Origin: Acetobacter estunensis
GTDB taxonomy: Bacteria; Pseudomonadota; Alphaproteobacteria; Acetobacterales; Acetobacteraceae
Assembly (NCBI RefSeq): GCF_011516945.1
Contig: NZ_WOTH01000023.1
Location: forward strand, 1-47,923
Length of the DNA: 47,923 nt
Direction: 5' to 3'
Positions 1 through 8,583 of this stretch are shown piece by piece (position 1 is the stretch's first letter; each line of letters opens with the position of its first letter). The position numbers and the translations under genes are program-made. Under the pieces are notes generated by a model. That model saw only the letters and a list, made by a program, of their open reading frames with translations, was not told the origin of the DNA and made no database searches.

Positions 1-162
1 ATGACGCTGCCCGATCGTTTCATCGACCACAACACACAGACCGCCCAATACGACGAGGCCGGGCTCAACGCGCCCAGCATCGTAAACACCGCTCTCAACG
101 CTATCGGTATGGAGAGCGGACTCATCCTTGCCCCGAAAATGGCAGCCGGAGCCCAGAAATGA
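1..162 (+). CDS. dxs: 1-deoxy-D-xylulose-5-phosphate synthase, C-terminal end (partial)
   Basis: This is the last 53 codons of a gene that begins before the window; the ATG at base 1 is an internal codon in frame. The peptide begins TLPDRFIDHNTQTAQYDEAG and continues to INTALNAIG-like residues, which matches the conserved C-terminal segment of DXS (LPDxFIxHxxxxxQxxxAGLxAxxIVxTxLxxLG). DXS condenses pyruvate and glyceraldehyde 3-phosphate in the MEP pathway and supplies the C5 units for squalene and hopanoids. The stop overlaps the hpnM start (ATGA at 159-162), so the two are translationally coupled. The catalytic domains lie outside the window, so the call rests on the tail and the hopanoid context. 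Confidence 0.8.
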   Translation: MTLPDRFIDHNTQTAQYDEAGLNAPSIVNTALNAIGMESGLILAPKMAAGAQK

Positions 163-794
163 TTCGTTTCCGTCTTCCCGCCCTGTCCGCTCTCATGCTG
201 GGAGCGGCCATTTCCATCGCCAGCGTCCCCGCCGTCCATGCACAGGCCACCACCGCCGTGACGGCCCCCGTGCAGTCGCTGGATCAGGCGCTGGACACAA
301 TCCAGAAAAAGGAATCGGGCAGCTTCCAGGCGCGCACGCAAATCCTCGCCCCCGTGGTGGACCGCGTCTATGACCTCGAAGCCGTGCTGCGCTCCTCTGT
401 GGGCGCCTCGCGCTACATGCAGCTTTCCGCAGAGGAAAAGCAGAAGCTGCTGGCCGCTTTCCGCGAATATACGGTGGCCCGCTATCTCTCGAGCTTCAAG
501 CCCGGTTCGGACGCCAAGTTCACGCTCTCTTCCGAAGTTCGTCCGTCACCTGTCGGGTCTGATCAGATCGTGACGACCCATATCGGCTCGGCGGACAACA
601 TGCCCGGCACAGAGATCGATTACATTCTGCGTCAGGAAAATGGTGCGTGGAAGATTGTGGATGTGCTGCTGGATGGCCATATCAGCCAAGCTGCGGCCCA
701 GCGCTCGGATTTCGGCTCCACTCTTACATCTGGTGGTGTGGATGGCCTGATCACCGTGCTGGAGCAGAAAGTGAAGACTTTTTCGGAGAACTGA
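159..794 (+). CDS. hpnM: Hopanoid-associated Mla-like lipid-binding protein HpnM
   Basis: A 211-residue periplasmic protein of the MlaC/Ttg2D (toluene tolerance) superfamily. It has a clear signal peptide: a basic start (MIRFR), a hydrophobic stretch at about residues 7-24, and an AHA-Q-like cleavage site (VPAVHAQ). The mature part follows the MlaC pattern, with a helical region (VDRVYDLEAVLRSSVG) and a C-terminal core ending in TEIDYILRQENGAWKIVDVLLDG, the lipid-pocket strand signature. The start overlaps the dxs stop by four bases and hpnI follows downstream, which identifies it as the HpnM subfamily. The inferred role is carrying hopanoids or phospholipids across the periplasm to or from the outer membrane; the cargo has not been settled by sequence. 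Confidence 0.85.
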   Translation: MIRFRLPALSALMLGAAISIASVPAVHAQATTAVTAPVQSLDQALDTIQKKESGSFQARTQILAPVVDRVYDLEAVLRSSVGASRYMQLSAEEKQKLLAAFREYTVARYLSSFKPGSDAKFTLSSEVRPSPVGSDQIVTTHIGSADNMPGTEIDYILRQENGAWKIVDVLLDGHISQAAAQRSDFGSTLTSGGVDGLITVLEQKVKTFSEN

Positions 795-892
795 TTTCCG
801 ATGGCTGAGAGGCTGCCCGTCCGATGTCCTGCGTCCCGTGTCGTGCGGATGTGGGCGGGAACATATCAGATCATGACGCGGCAGCCTTCCTG

Positions 893-2083
893 ATGAGTCT
901 GTTCCATATTCTCGCGCTCGGTTGTGACGTTCTGGGTATTACGGGCTGCCTTCAGGCGGCCCTCGGCGCGGCCCTCGTGGTGTGTTTTCGTGCGCATGAG
1001 CGTAAAGAGCCGACGCTGCTCTCTCCGCTACCGGCTGTAACGGTGCTCAAACCCCTTCACGGGGATGAGCCGCTGCTGGATGAGGCACTGGAGAGCTTCT
1101 GCACGCAGGATTACCCCAATGTGCAGATCGTCTTCGGCGTGCAGCAGGCCAATGATCCGGCCATAGCTCTGGTGGAGCGTTTGCGTCGTCGGCATCCGGG
1201 CATCGACATGACACTCGTGGTCAATGGCGCCCAGCATGGCGAGAATCGCAAAGTCAGCAATCTCATCAACATGCTGCCCGCGGCCAAGCATGAATTGCTG
1301 GTCATTTCCGATTCGGACATTCATGTCGGCACGGATTATCTGCGACAGGTGGTGGCCAGCCTCCAGCGAGCCGGCACAGGACTGGTCACCACCCTCTACG
1401 CCGGGCTGCCAGCAAGCCACAGCCTGCCTCGGTTGCTGTCCGCCTGTCAGATCAACCACAACTTCCTACCCGGTGTGTTGCTGTCCCGTTATCTGGGACG
1501 GCAGGACTGTCTCGGCGCCACCATGGCGCTCTCGCGCACCACACTGACGGAAGTCGGCGGCTTCGAAGCCCTCGTCCCTCATGTGGCCGATGACGCTGTT
1601 CTGGGCCGACTGGTCCGCGCGCGGGGCGAGGACATCACCATCGCCGGGTGTCTGACATGGACTACCATCGCCGAGGAAACGTTCGGTGAGGTCATGCGTC
1701 ACGAACTGCGCTGGGGTCGGACCGTCCGGGCGCTGGCGCCCATCGGTTACCTTGCCTCCTGTCTGCAACTGCCCCTGTTCTGGCTGTCACTTGCCGTCCT
1801 CCTGCAGCCCCACGCGGAATGGCCCCTGACAATCTTTTTGTGGGGATGGGCCTTTCGGGCGTGCTGTGCGTTTGTCATGGACCGGGCCGTGGGGCAGCGC
1901 TCTCTGCTGCCGCTCTTTCTGCTTCCCGTGCGGGACTGGGTTTCGGCGGCTATTATGGTGGGCAGCATGACCGGCTCACGTGTGGACTGGCGCGGACACA
2001 CCATGCATGTCGCCCCGCATGTTTTACGCCCTCCGCCGCTCCCTGCCGCCAATGCTCCGCTCACACCGGGGAAGCGGCAGTAG
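893..2083 (+). CDS. hpnI: Hopanoid glycosyltransferase HpnI (membrane GT2, ceramide glucosyltransferase-like)
   Basis: HpnI transfers an N-acetylglucosamine-type sugar to bacteriohopanetetrol; HpnK then deacetylates the product. The protein has an N-terminal membrane helix (about residues 2-30), the GT2 opening PAVTVLKPLHGDEPLL, a DSD metal site (D140 and D142 counted from this start), the VADDAVLGRLVRARG region, and the H-ELRW motif (RHELRWGRTVRA), which corresponds to the QxxRW signature. At least two membrane segments follow at the C-terminus (LASCLQLPLFWLSLAVLLQ and later). I chose ATG 893, which gives 396 residues and puts the membrane helix at the N-terminus. An in-frame ATG at 824 adds 23 unremarkable residues and has a GAGAGG upstream, so it cannot be excluded. 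Confidence 0.85.
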   Translation: MSLFHILALGCDVLGITGCLQAALGAALVVCFRAHERKEPTLLSPLPAVTVLKPLHGDEPLLDEALESFCTQDYPNVQIVFGVQQANDPAIALVERLRRRHPGIDMTLVVNGAQHGENRKVSNLINMLPAAKHELLVISDSDIHVGTDYLRQVVASLQRAGTGLVTTLYAGLPASHSLPRLLSACQINHNFLPGVLLSRYLGRQDCLGATMALSRTTLTEVGGFEALVPHVADDAVLGRLVRARGEDITIAGCLTWTTIAEETFGEVMRHELRWGRTVRALAPIGYLASCLQLPLFWLSLAVLLQPHAEWPLTIFLWGWAFRACCAFVMDRAVGQRSLLPLFLLPVRDWVSAAIMVGSMTGSRVDWRGHTMHVAPHVLRPPPLPAANAPLTPGKRQ

Positions 2084-2227
2084 AACGACTTTATTTCAGT
2101 TACACTTCGACATAACGGCCATGCGTCACAGCGTGGCTCCCACAGATGACACTTGCCACACAGAGACGGGAGCGATACCCCTCTGCAACTTTTGCGTCGG
2201 CAACACTCAAGACAAGGATCGCGCGCC

Positions 2228-3655
2228 ATGGTGATGAAGACCCTGTTCCTCCAGCCGCCCACATTCGACGGCTTCGATGGCGGCGCAGGCTCGCGCTACC
2301 AGGCCAAGCGTGAGATCAAGTCATTCTGGTATCCGACATGGCTCGCTCAGCCTGCAGCCCTTGTCGAAGGCAGCCGTCTGATCGATGCCCCTCCCGCTGG
2401 CATCGGCATGGAGCCGATCCTTGAGGACGTAAAGAATCGCGATCTGGTGGTGATCCACACCTCCACGCCATCCTTCACCAAGGATGTCGAAGTCGCGCAG
2501 ATGATCAAGGACGTGAACCCGAACATCAAGATCGGTTTCGTCGGCGCGAAAGTGGCGGTCCAACCGGAGGAAAGCCTGCTCAAGGCTCCCGTGGTGGACT
2601 TCGTGGCACGCAACGAGTTCGACTTCACGATCAAGGAAATCGCCGAAGGCCGCGACTTCAAGGACGTGGACGGCATCAGCTTCCGCAACAGCGAAGGCGT
2701 GATCGTCAACAACCGCGACCGCGCCATGATCGAGAACATGGACAGCCTTCCGTTCGTGACCGAGGTCTACAAGCGCGACCTCAAGATCGAAGACTATTTC
2801 ATCGGTTACCTGATGCACCCCTACATCTCGATCTATACGGGTCGTGGATGCAAATCGCGCTGCACGTTCTGCCTGTGGCCACAGACGGTTGGTGGCCATC
2901 ACTACCGCACGCGCAGCCCGCAGCACGTTGCCGCCGAAATCCGTCTGGCGAAGCAGTATTTCCCGCAGGTGAAAGAATTCTTCTTCGACGACGACACCTT
3001 CACAGACGACCTGCCGCGCGCCGAGGCCATCGCCAAGGAACTGGGCAAGCTGGGCGTGACGTGGTCGTGCAACGCGAAGGCGAATGTTCCCCGCAAGACG
3101 CTGGAAGTCCTCAAGGACAACGGCCTGCGTCTGCTGCTCGTGGGCTATGAGAGCGGCAACCAGCAGATCCTTCACAACATCAAGAAGGGTATGCGCGTCG
3201 AAGTCGCCCGTGAGTTCACCAAGAACTGTCACGAGTTGGGCATTAAGATTCACGGCACCTTCATTCTCGGCCTGCCGGGCGAGACGAAGGAGACGATTCA
3301 GGAAACCATCAACTTCGCCAAGGACATCAACCCGCACACGTTGCAGGTGTCCCTCGCCGCGCCGTATCCGGGCACGGCGCTGCACAAGCAGGCGATCGAG
3401 AACGGCTGGTTCGACGAATCCCATGCCGAACTGATCGACGAGAACGGCGTGCAGATGGCCCCGCTGCACTACCCGCACCTGTCGCATACGGAAATCTTCA
3501 ACGGCGTGGAAGAGTTCTACAAGAAGTTCTACTTCCGCGCCCCGAAGATCGCCTCCATCGTCAGCGAGATGGTGCGCAGCCCGCAGATGATGAAGCGTCG
3601 TCTGCGCGAAGGGGTGGAGTTCTTCCACTTCCTGCGCGATCGCAACGCGGCCTGA
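2228..3655 (+). CDS. hpnJ: Hopanoid biosynthesis radical SAM protein HpnJ
   Basis: A 475-residue radical SAM enzyme that acts after HpnI and HpnK; in characterised systems it contracts the glucosamine ring to give the cyclitol ether head group of composite hopanoids. An N-terminal B12-binding-like Rossmann region (about residues 60-170) precedes the radical SAM core. The core carries the cluster motif GRGCKSRCTFCLW with C208, C212 and C215 (CxxxCxxC), the acidic FFFDDDTFTDD segment, and the LLLVGYESGNQ and HGTFILGLPGETKETI strands typical of BchE-like radical SAM proteins. ATG 2228 has AAGG about ten bases upstream; an in-frame ATG at 2153 would add 25 unconserved residues. hpnK starts 7 bases after the stop, indicating one operon. 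Confidence 0.92.
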   Translation: MVMKTLFLQPPTFDGFDGGAGSRYQAKREIKSFWYPTWLAQPAALVEGSRLIDAPPAGIGMEPILEDVKNRDLVVIHTSTPSFTKDVEVAQMIKDVNPNIKIGFVGAKVAVQPEESLLKAPVVDFVARNEFDFTIKEIAEGRDFKDVDGISFRNSEGVIVNNRDRAMIENMDSLPFVTEVYKRDLKIEDYFIGYLMHPYISIYTGRGCKSRCTFCLWPQTVGGHHYRTRSPQHVAAEIRLAKQYFPQVKEFFFDDDTFTDDLPRAEAIAKELGKLGVTWSCNAKANVPRKTLEVLKDNGLRLLLVGYESGNQQILHNIKKGMRVEVAREFTKNCHELGIKIHGTFILGLPGETKETIQETINFAKDINPHTLQVSLAAPYPGTALHKQAIENGWFDESHAELIDENGVQMAPLHYPHLSHTEIFNGVEEFYKKFYFRAPKIASIVSEMVRSPQMMKRRLREGVEFFHFLRDRNAA

Positions 3656-3662
3656 TCTCTCC

Positions 3663-4508
3663 ATGCGGCGCGCGATCATCTCTTCGGATGATTTCGGCCT
3701 ATCGGTCGAAGTCAACGAGGCTATCGAGATCGCGCACCGCGAAGGCGTCCTCTCCACCGCCAGCCTGATGATGGCGGGTCCGGCAGTGGAAGACGCCATT
3801 GAACGCGCAAAACGCCTGCCAACCCTCAAGGTCGGTCTGCATCTGGTCGTCATCGAAGGGCCGTGCGTTCTTCCTGCGGCACGTATTCCCCTTCTGGTCT
3901 CACCCGAAGGGCAGTTTCCATCCGATCAGTTGACGCTTGGCATCAACTATTTCTTCCGTCCCGATGTGCGTCGTCAGCTTGCCGCCGAGATCGAGGCGCA
4001 GTTTGCGGCCTTCACCCGCACGGGCCTCACGCTCGATCACGCCAACGCCCATAAGCACATGCACCTCCACCCCACAGTGGGCCGCATGATGATCGACATC
4101 GGTAAATGCTACGGCCTGCGGGCCGTGCGTGTGCCGCTGGAGCCGCCTGAACCCCTGATGGCGGCTGGCACCTATGTCGATACGCTGGGGGATGCGGCGC
4201 TGCGGCGATGGACCGGCCTTCTGCGGCATCAGGCCCGCTCAGCGGGATTGGTCACGAATGACTGGTGTTTCGGCATTGCGTGGACGGGTCACATGACCGC
4301 TGATCGTGTGGCGGCGCTGGCCGCGCATCTGCCCGACGGCGTGTCGGAAATCTATTTTCACCCAGCCACCAAAAAGAATGCGCTGCTGCAAAAGCTGATG
4401 CCGACCTATGACCACGAGGGCGAGTTGGCCGCACTGTGCAGCCCCGGTTTTCGCGCCGGGCTGGAGGATTCGCACACGCAGTTGATCCGCTGGAACAACG
4501 TCGTCTGA
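3663..4508 (+). CDS. hpnK: Hopanoid deacetylase HpnK (ChbG/YdjC family)
   Basis: A 281-residue YdjC/ChbG-type carbohydrate deacetylase. The family metal site is visible: the N-terminal SSDDFGLS motif (D9 and D10), GLHLVV near residue 60, and the His-rich HANAHKHMHLHP motif near residue 125. The C-terminal ETD-like segment EIYFHPATKK is also typical. HpnK removes the acetyl group from the N-acetylglucosaminyl hopanoid made by HpnI, and HpnJ uses the product. The gene lies 7 bases after hpnJ and converges on the cysteine desulfurase with only 7 bases between the stops. No terminator is apparent in that gap, so the transcripts probably overlap. Confidence 0.9.
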   Translation: MRRAIISSDDFGLSVEVNEAIEIAHREGVLSTASLMMAGPAVEDAIERAKRLPTLKVGLHLVVIEGPCVLPAARIPLLVSPEGQFPSDQLTLGINYFFRPDVRRQLAAEIEAQFAAFTRTGLTLDHANAHKHMHLHPTVGRMMIDIGKCYGLRAVRVPLEPPEPLMAAGTYVDTLGDAALRRWTGLLRHQARSAGLVTNDWCFGIAWTGHMTADRVAALAAHLPDGVSEIYFHPATKKNALLQKLMPTYDHEGELAALCSPGFRAGLEDSHTQLIRWNNVV

Positions 4509-4515
4509 GGTCGCC

Positions 4516-5613
4516 TCAGGCGTTCTTGCGACGCTCCGCCAACCGGGCATAGGCCTCGATAAAACTGCCCACATCCGCCTCCGTCACATTCCACGGCAAC
4601 GAGACACGAATGGCGTAATCCGCCAGATCGTCCAGTCCCATCGCGTGCAACACATGCGATCCTGACACCTTGCCTGACGAACAAGCCGCTCCTGTCGAGA
4701 CACAGAATCCTGCGAGATCAAGCGCAATCAACTGGGAGTCGCGCCGCAATCCGGGCAAGGCGAGGCAACTGGTATTACCCAACCGAGGCGCACCCTGCCC
4801 GCACACCACCGCACCATGTTCCCGCGCAACGGCTTCCAGCCGATCCCGCATGGGCGAAAGATCGCGCATCTCATTCACAGCGACATCCAGCGCCGCCGCT
4901 AATCCGGCAATCGCGGGAAGCGGAGGTGTGCCCCCACGCCGTCCGCGCTCCTGTCCTCCACCCGCCTGAACCGGCGGCAGAACCACAGCACTTTCTCCCG
5001 CGAGCACAAGCGCAGCCGCCCCCTTGGGACCGCCAAATTTGTGCCCTGACAGCGCGAGACTATCCGCTCCGAGAGTGGTGATATTCACCGGCAGGCGTCC
5101 TACGCCCTGCACCGCATCGACATGCAACCGCGCACCTGCTTTCCGGCACAGCCGCGCTATCTCTGCAATCGGATGGATGACACCGGTTTCGTTATTGGCC
5201 AGCATGACGCACACGAGGGCATCGCCTTCACCTGCGGCAAGCTTCCGCTCCAGATCGGCCAGATCCAGTTGCCCGTCCGGCGTTACCGCGATCCATTCCA
5301 CATCTGCGTCCGCAGGCGGCGCCTGCCGCACGGCGTCGTGCTCCGTAGCACCGATTAGCAGTCTGCGTCCCTGCCCCAATCCACGAACGGCCAGCACGTT
5401 GGCTTCCGTCCCACCGGATGTGAAAACACAGTTTTCCGTCGAGCCTCCCACCTGGTCCGCCACGACGCGACGCGCCCGATCCAGCACGGCGCGCGCCGCA
5501 CGACCGGCCCGATGAGCGGAAGCGGGATTCCCTGTCAGATCAAGCGCTGCGAGCATGGCGTCACGAGCCTGCGGACGAAGTGGTTCGGTCGCGTTCGCAT
5601 CAAGATAGATCAC
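4516..5613 (-). CDS. Cysteine desulfurase (class V aminotransferase, NifS/IscS type)
   Basis: A 365-residue PLP enzyme that removes sulfur from L-cysteine for Fe-S cluster and thio-cofactor synthesis. It opens with IYLDANATEPLRPQARDAM, the NifS/IscS N-terminus (YLDxNATTP). The PLP lysine is K192 in SGHKFGGPKGAAAL, the substrate pocket is ANNETGVIHPI with HVDAVQGVGRLPV, and the persulfide cysteine is C311 in STGAACSSGKVSGS. These are group I (IscS-like) loop features. It is divergently arranged with an alpha/beta hydrolase at 6110. In many Alphaproteobacteria such a pair sits beside suf genes, but no suf or isc gene is present here. Catalytic residues are all intact. Confidence 0.88.
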   Translation of the reverse strand: MIYLDANATEPLRPQARDAMLAALDLTGNPASAHRAGRAARAVLDRARRVVADQVGGSTENCVFTSGGTEANVLAVRGLGQGRRLLIGATEHDAVRQAPPADADVEWIAVTPDGQLDLADLERKLAAGEGDALVCVMLANNETGVIHPIAEIARLCRKAGARLHVDAVQGVGRLPVNITTLGADSLALSGHKFGGPKGAAALVLAGESAVVLPPVQAGGGQERGRRGGTPPLPAIAGLAAALDVAVNEMRDLSPMRDRLEAVAREHGAVVCGQGAPRLGNTSCLALPGLRRDSQLIALDLAGFCVSTGAACSSGKVSGSHVLHAMGLDDLADYAIRVSLPWNVTEADVGSFIEAYARLAERRKNA

Positions 5614-6109
5614 GACGCATCCCCGTTATTCACCCCGTCCATACGTTTTCTGACGATTTATGTGGCAAATCACCCACCTGCCCCGCTATATGTGGCCTTC
5701 GGGACACGCCTTCACGCAAAAGCACGAAGGCCATCACCGCATTTGTGGCGCATGATTGCGGACGATACGCAGCATGCCGGGGAAACGGAGTACCATGATG
5801 AGCAATCACGCGGGCAAGTCAACCGTTTCACACGGTCGCATCCCAACCGCGCCATCGGCTCCGTTCTGGTGAGACCATCCCGAAACCGGCTTCACATCTT
5901 CCTTACTATTCCGCGTCTCCGGGACAGACGCAAGTGATGCCGTGATGACAGTCCCGGCTGGTCGCACCGATGCGCACCGGCCTGTCTCCGTGACGCGAGA
6001 CATCCTTCTCGACCCGACCGGCGGGCGCGGCATCGTCCCGGTCCGGATAAACTGCCAACCGGCTTCCGTCATGCCCGAAGACGCGAAGCCCCTATACCGT
6101 GGGAACAGA
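5614..6109. other. Divergent intergenic region, 496 bases, no supported gene
   Basis: This gap separates the cysteine desulfurase start (5613, minus) from the hydrolase start (6110, plus). It presumably holds both promoters. Open frames cross it on both strands, but none has a recognisable protein, a good ribosome-binding site or sensible composition. The in-frame extension of the hydrolase back to 5942 (56 residues) is basic and unlike a signal peptide. I see no RNA gene or strong hairpin. Confidence 0.5.
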
Positions 6110-6775
6110 ATGCCCGAGGTTATGTTTGCCGGCCCGGATGGCCGTCTCGAAGGACGTTATCACCATTCCAGCGATCCCAACGCGCCACTCGCGCTGGTGT
6201 TGCATCCGCATCCGCTGCACGGCGGCACGATGAACAACCGCATCACCTATGCGATGTACCGCTCATTCGAAAAAATGGGCTTCTCCGTCATGCGCTACAA
6301 CTCGCGCGGCGTCGGACGCTCGCAGGGACGCTACGATGGCGGCATCGGAGAAATCTCGGATGCGGCGGCAGCGCTCGACTGGATGCAGGCGGTCAATCCG
6401 AACGCCTCCGCCCTGTGGATCGCAGGCTATTCCTTCGGTGCGTTCGTAGGCATGCAGCTTCTCATGCGCCGCCCCGAAGTCACGGGCTGGATCAGCGTTG
6501 CCCCTCCGGCCGCGCATTACGATTTCGGCTTTCTCGCGCCCTGTCCCTGCGGCGGCCTGATGATTGCCGGCGGCAAGGACGATCTGGCGCCCGAGCCTGC
6601 CATCCACAAGCTGGTGGACAAGCTCAACACCCAGAAAAACGTCACGGTGGATTACCGCGTGTTCCCCGACGCCGATCATATCTTCGCCAAGCAGGCAGAT
6701 CAGGTGGTCGAGGCGCTGGAAGACCACGTCACCACCGCCATGTCACGCCGCATGCTCGCTCTCGCGGCCGACTGA
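6110..6775 (+). CDS. Alpha/beta hydrolase (dienelactone hydrolase/YcjY-like, cytoplasmic)
   Basis: A 221-residue alpha/beta hydrolase starting MPEVMFAGPDGRLEGRYHH. The oxyanion strand LALVLHPHPLHGGTMNN is followed by the nucleophile elbow GYSFGAFVGM, the acid loop IAGGKDDLAPE and the catalytic His in PDADHIFAK, so a Ser-Asp-His triad is complete. No signal peptide or membrane segment is visible. The HPHPLxGGTMNN/NSRGVGRSQGxYDxGxGE pattern is typical of a widely conserved proteobacterial group often encoded near cysteine desulfurase and Fe-S genes; its substrate is not established. ATG 6110 has GGGAA just upstream. A factor-independent terminator follows the stop. Confidence 0.8.
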   Translation: MPEVMFAGPDGRLEGRYHHSSDPNAPLALVLHPHPLHGGTMNNRITYAMYRSFEKMGFSVMRYNSRGVGRSQGRYDGGIGEISDAAAALDWMQAVNPNASALWIAGYSFGAFVGMQLLMRRPEVTGWISVAPPAAHYDFGFLAPCPCGGLMIAGGKDDLAPEPAIHKLVDKLNTQKNVTVDYRVFPDADHIFAKQADQVVEALEDHVTTAMSRRMLALAAD

Positions 6776-6783
6776 CCCCCTAT

Positions 6784-6813
6784 ACCGGGAAGGTCACTCC
6801 TTCCCGGTTTCCT
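6784..6813 (+). terminator. Rho-independent terminator after the hydrolase
   Basis: A perfect 10-bp stem (ACCGGGAAGG at 6784-6793 and CCTTCCCGGT at 6799-6808) encloses a 5-base loop and is followed by a pyrimidine run (TTCCTCCCCTT). It lies nine bases after the hydrolase stop and before tyrS. Confidence 0.75.
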
Positions 6814-6883
6814 CCCCTTGCGGTTCCGCCCTGACCGGTCGCGTGCTAGAGCATCGCCCGGCAGACGACACAGGACCACCGCA

Positions 6884-8164
6884 ATGACCCAGCAGACCGA
6901 AAGCCGGCCCGTCGGCACTTTCCGCAGCCGTTTCATGCAGGAAGCCGAAGCCCGCGGCTTTGTTTTTCAATGCACGGATGCAGCGGCGCTCGACGCCGCC
7001 ATGCTTGCCGGTCCTGTCTGCGGCTATATCGGCTTCGACCCCACAGCTGACAGCCTGCATGTCGGCTCCGCCACCCAGATCATGCTTCTACGCCTGCTCC
7101 AGAAGCACGGCCATCGCCCCGTGGCCCTGCTCGGTGGCGGCACGGCCAAGATCGGTGATCCCTCCTTCCGCGAAGAAGCCCGCTCCCTCATGAGCGAGGA
7201 CACGATTGCCACCAATATCGCGGGCATCGAGCGCAGCCTGCGGCAGATGATGACCTTCGGCGACGGTCCTTCGGACGCCATCCTCGCCAACAACGCGGAC
7301 TGGCTGGACAAGCTCTCCTATATCGACCTTCTGCGCGAAGTCGGCGTGCATTTCTCGGTCAACCGGATGCTCTCCTTCGACTCCGTGCGCTCGCGACTGG
7401 AACGCGAGCAGGGGCTGACCTTCCTTGAGTTCAACTACTCCATCCTTCAGTCCTACGATTTCCGCGAACTCAACCGCCGCTATGGCGTGACGCTGCAGAT
7501 GGGCGGCTCGGACCAGTGGGGCAACATCGTCTCGGGCATAGACCTCGTGCGCCGCACCGACAGCAAGCAGGTGTTCGGTCTGACTGCGCCGCTGCTCACC
7601 ACCGCCTCTGGCGCCAAGATGGGCAAGAGCGCCAAGGGCGCGGTGTGGCTGTCCGCCGACAAGCTGCCCGTGTTCGAATACTGGCAGTTCTGGCGCAACA
7701 CGGAAGACGCGGATGTCGGCCGCTTCCTCAAGCTGTTCACGGACCTCCCGGTTGAGGAGTGTGACCGTCTGGGCGCATTTGAGGGCGCGGACATCAACGA
7801 GGCCAAAAAAATCCTCGCGACCGAAGCCACGGCCTTGTGCCACGGACGCGCCGCTGCGGAAGAAGCCGCGGAGACCGCGCGCCGCGTGTTCGTGTCCGGT
7901 CAGAGCGCCGCATCGCTGCCCACACGCACACTGCCACGCGCGGACCTGCAAACCGGTTTCCCCGCCTTCCGCCTGTTCGCAGAAGCCGGTCTTGCTTCCA
8001 GCAATGGAGAGGCCCGTCGTCTCATTCGGGGCGGTGGCGCACGTCTGAACGATGCGCAGATCACGGATGAAGGACAGGTCATCTCGCTGGCCGATGCCGT
8101 GGACGGCGCACTCAAACTGTCATCGGGCCGCAAGCACCACATTCTGGTGCGCCCGGAAGGCTGA
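6884..8164 (+). CDS. tyrS: Tyrosyl-tRNA synthetase
   Basis: A 426-residue class I aminoacyl-tRNA synthetase that charges tRNA-Tyr. The catalytic domain contains the HIGH-equivalent HVGS (H59) after YIGFDPTADSLHVGS, the tyrosine pocket NYSILQSYDF, GSDQWGNIVSG, and the KMSKS-equivalent KMGKS (K245). An S4 RNA-binding domain occupies the C-terminus (LASSNGEARRLIRGGGARLND). The length is normal for bacterial TyrRS of the TyrRS-S type. ATG 6884 follows AGGA by about eight bases and gives the expected N-terminus; the in-frame ATG at 6818 overlaps the terminator region and is unlikely. crcB follows 6 bases downstream, probably cotranscribed. Confidence 0.95.
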   Translation: MTQQTESRPVGTFRSRFMQEAEARGFVFQCTDAAALDAAMLAGPVCGYIGFDPTADSLHVGSATQIMLLRLLQKHGHRPVALLGGGTAKIGDPSFREEARSLMSEDTIATNIAGIERSLRQMMTFGDGPSDAILANNADWLDKLSYIDLLREVGVHFSVNRMLSFDSVRSRLEREQGLTFLEFNYSILQSYDFRELNRRYGVTLQMGGSDQWGNIVSGIDLVRRTDSKQVFGLTAPLLTTASGAKMGKSAKGAVWLSADKLPVFEYWQFWRNTEDADVGRFLKLFTDLPVEECDRLGAFEGADINEAKKILATEATALCHGRAAAEEAAETARRVFVSGQSAASLPTRTLPRADLQTGFPAFRLFAEAGLASSNGEARRLIRGGGARLNDAQITDEGQVISLADAVDGALKLSSGRKHHILVRPEG

Positions 8165-8170
8165 CGCATC

Positions 8171-8566
8171 ATGTATCCAACGCTCGCGGTGGCTATCGGC
8201 GGCGCGCTCGGTTCGGTGCTGCGCTATCAACTCACCTTTCTGCTCACGCGGGAAGGCGAACTACTGCCCTGGGCCACCATCTTCATCAACATCACCGGCT
8301 CGTTTCTGATCGCGTTTCTCTCGGTACTCACCGCAGCCGATGGGCGGTTTGCGTCTTCCACAACCACGCGTCTGTTTCTGCTGGTGGGCATCTGTGGCGG
8401 CTACACCACCTTTTCGTCCTTCAGCCTCCAGACTTTCGATCTGCTGCGCGCCGACGCTCCGCTGCGCGCTGTGCTGAATATGGTGATTTCGGTTGGAATC
8501 TGCCTCGCCGCCACGGCGGCAGGCGCGGTGTGCGGCAGTCTTGTCAGTCGTCTCGGGCGGGGCTGA
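8171..8566 (+). CDS. crcB: Fluoride ion exporter CrcB/Fluc
   Basis: A 131-residue membrane protein with four hydrophobic helices. The family signatures are present: GGALGSVLRYQLT at the N-terminus, the pore asparagine segment FINITGSFLIAFL, and the GGYTTFSSFSLQTFDLL motif that carries the Phe box and central sodium site. Fluc proteins work as antiparallel dimers that expel fluoride. The gene lies 6 bases after tyrS, so no room exists for a dedicated fluoride riboswitch; expression probably follows tyrS. Confidence 0.92.
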   Translation: MYPTLAVAIGGALGSVLRYQLTFLLTREGELLPWATIFINITGSFLIAFLSVLTAADGRFASSTTTRLFLLVGICGGYTTFSSFSLQTFDLLRADAPLRAVLNMVISVGICLAATAAGAVCGSLVSRLGRG

Positions 8567-8583
8567 AGAGGGCTACGGCTTCC

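Noticed and set aside
2321..3853. 510-residue open frame antisense to hpnJ
   Set aside because: Shadow of the high-GC hpnJ and hpnK coding strand; no conserved motif, while the plus-strand frame has all HpnJ signatures.
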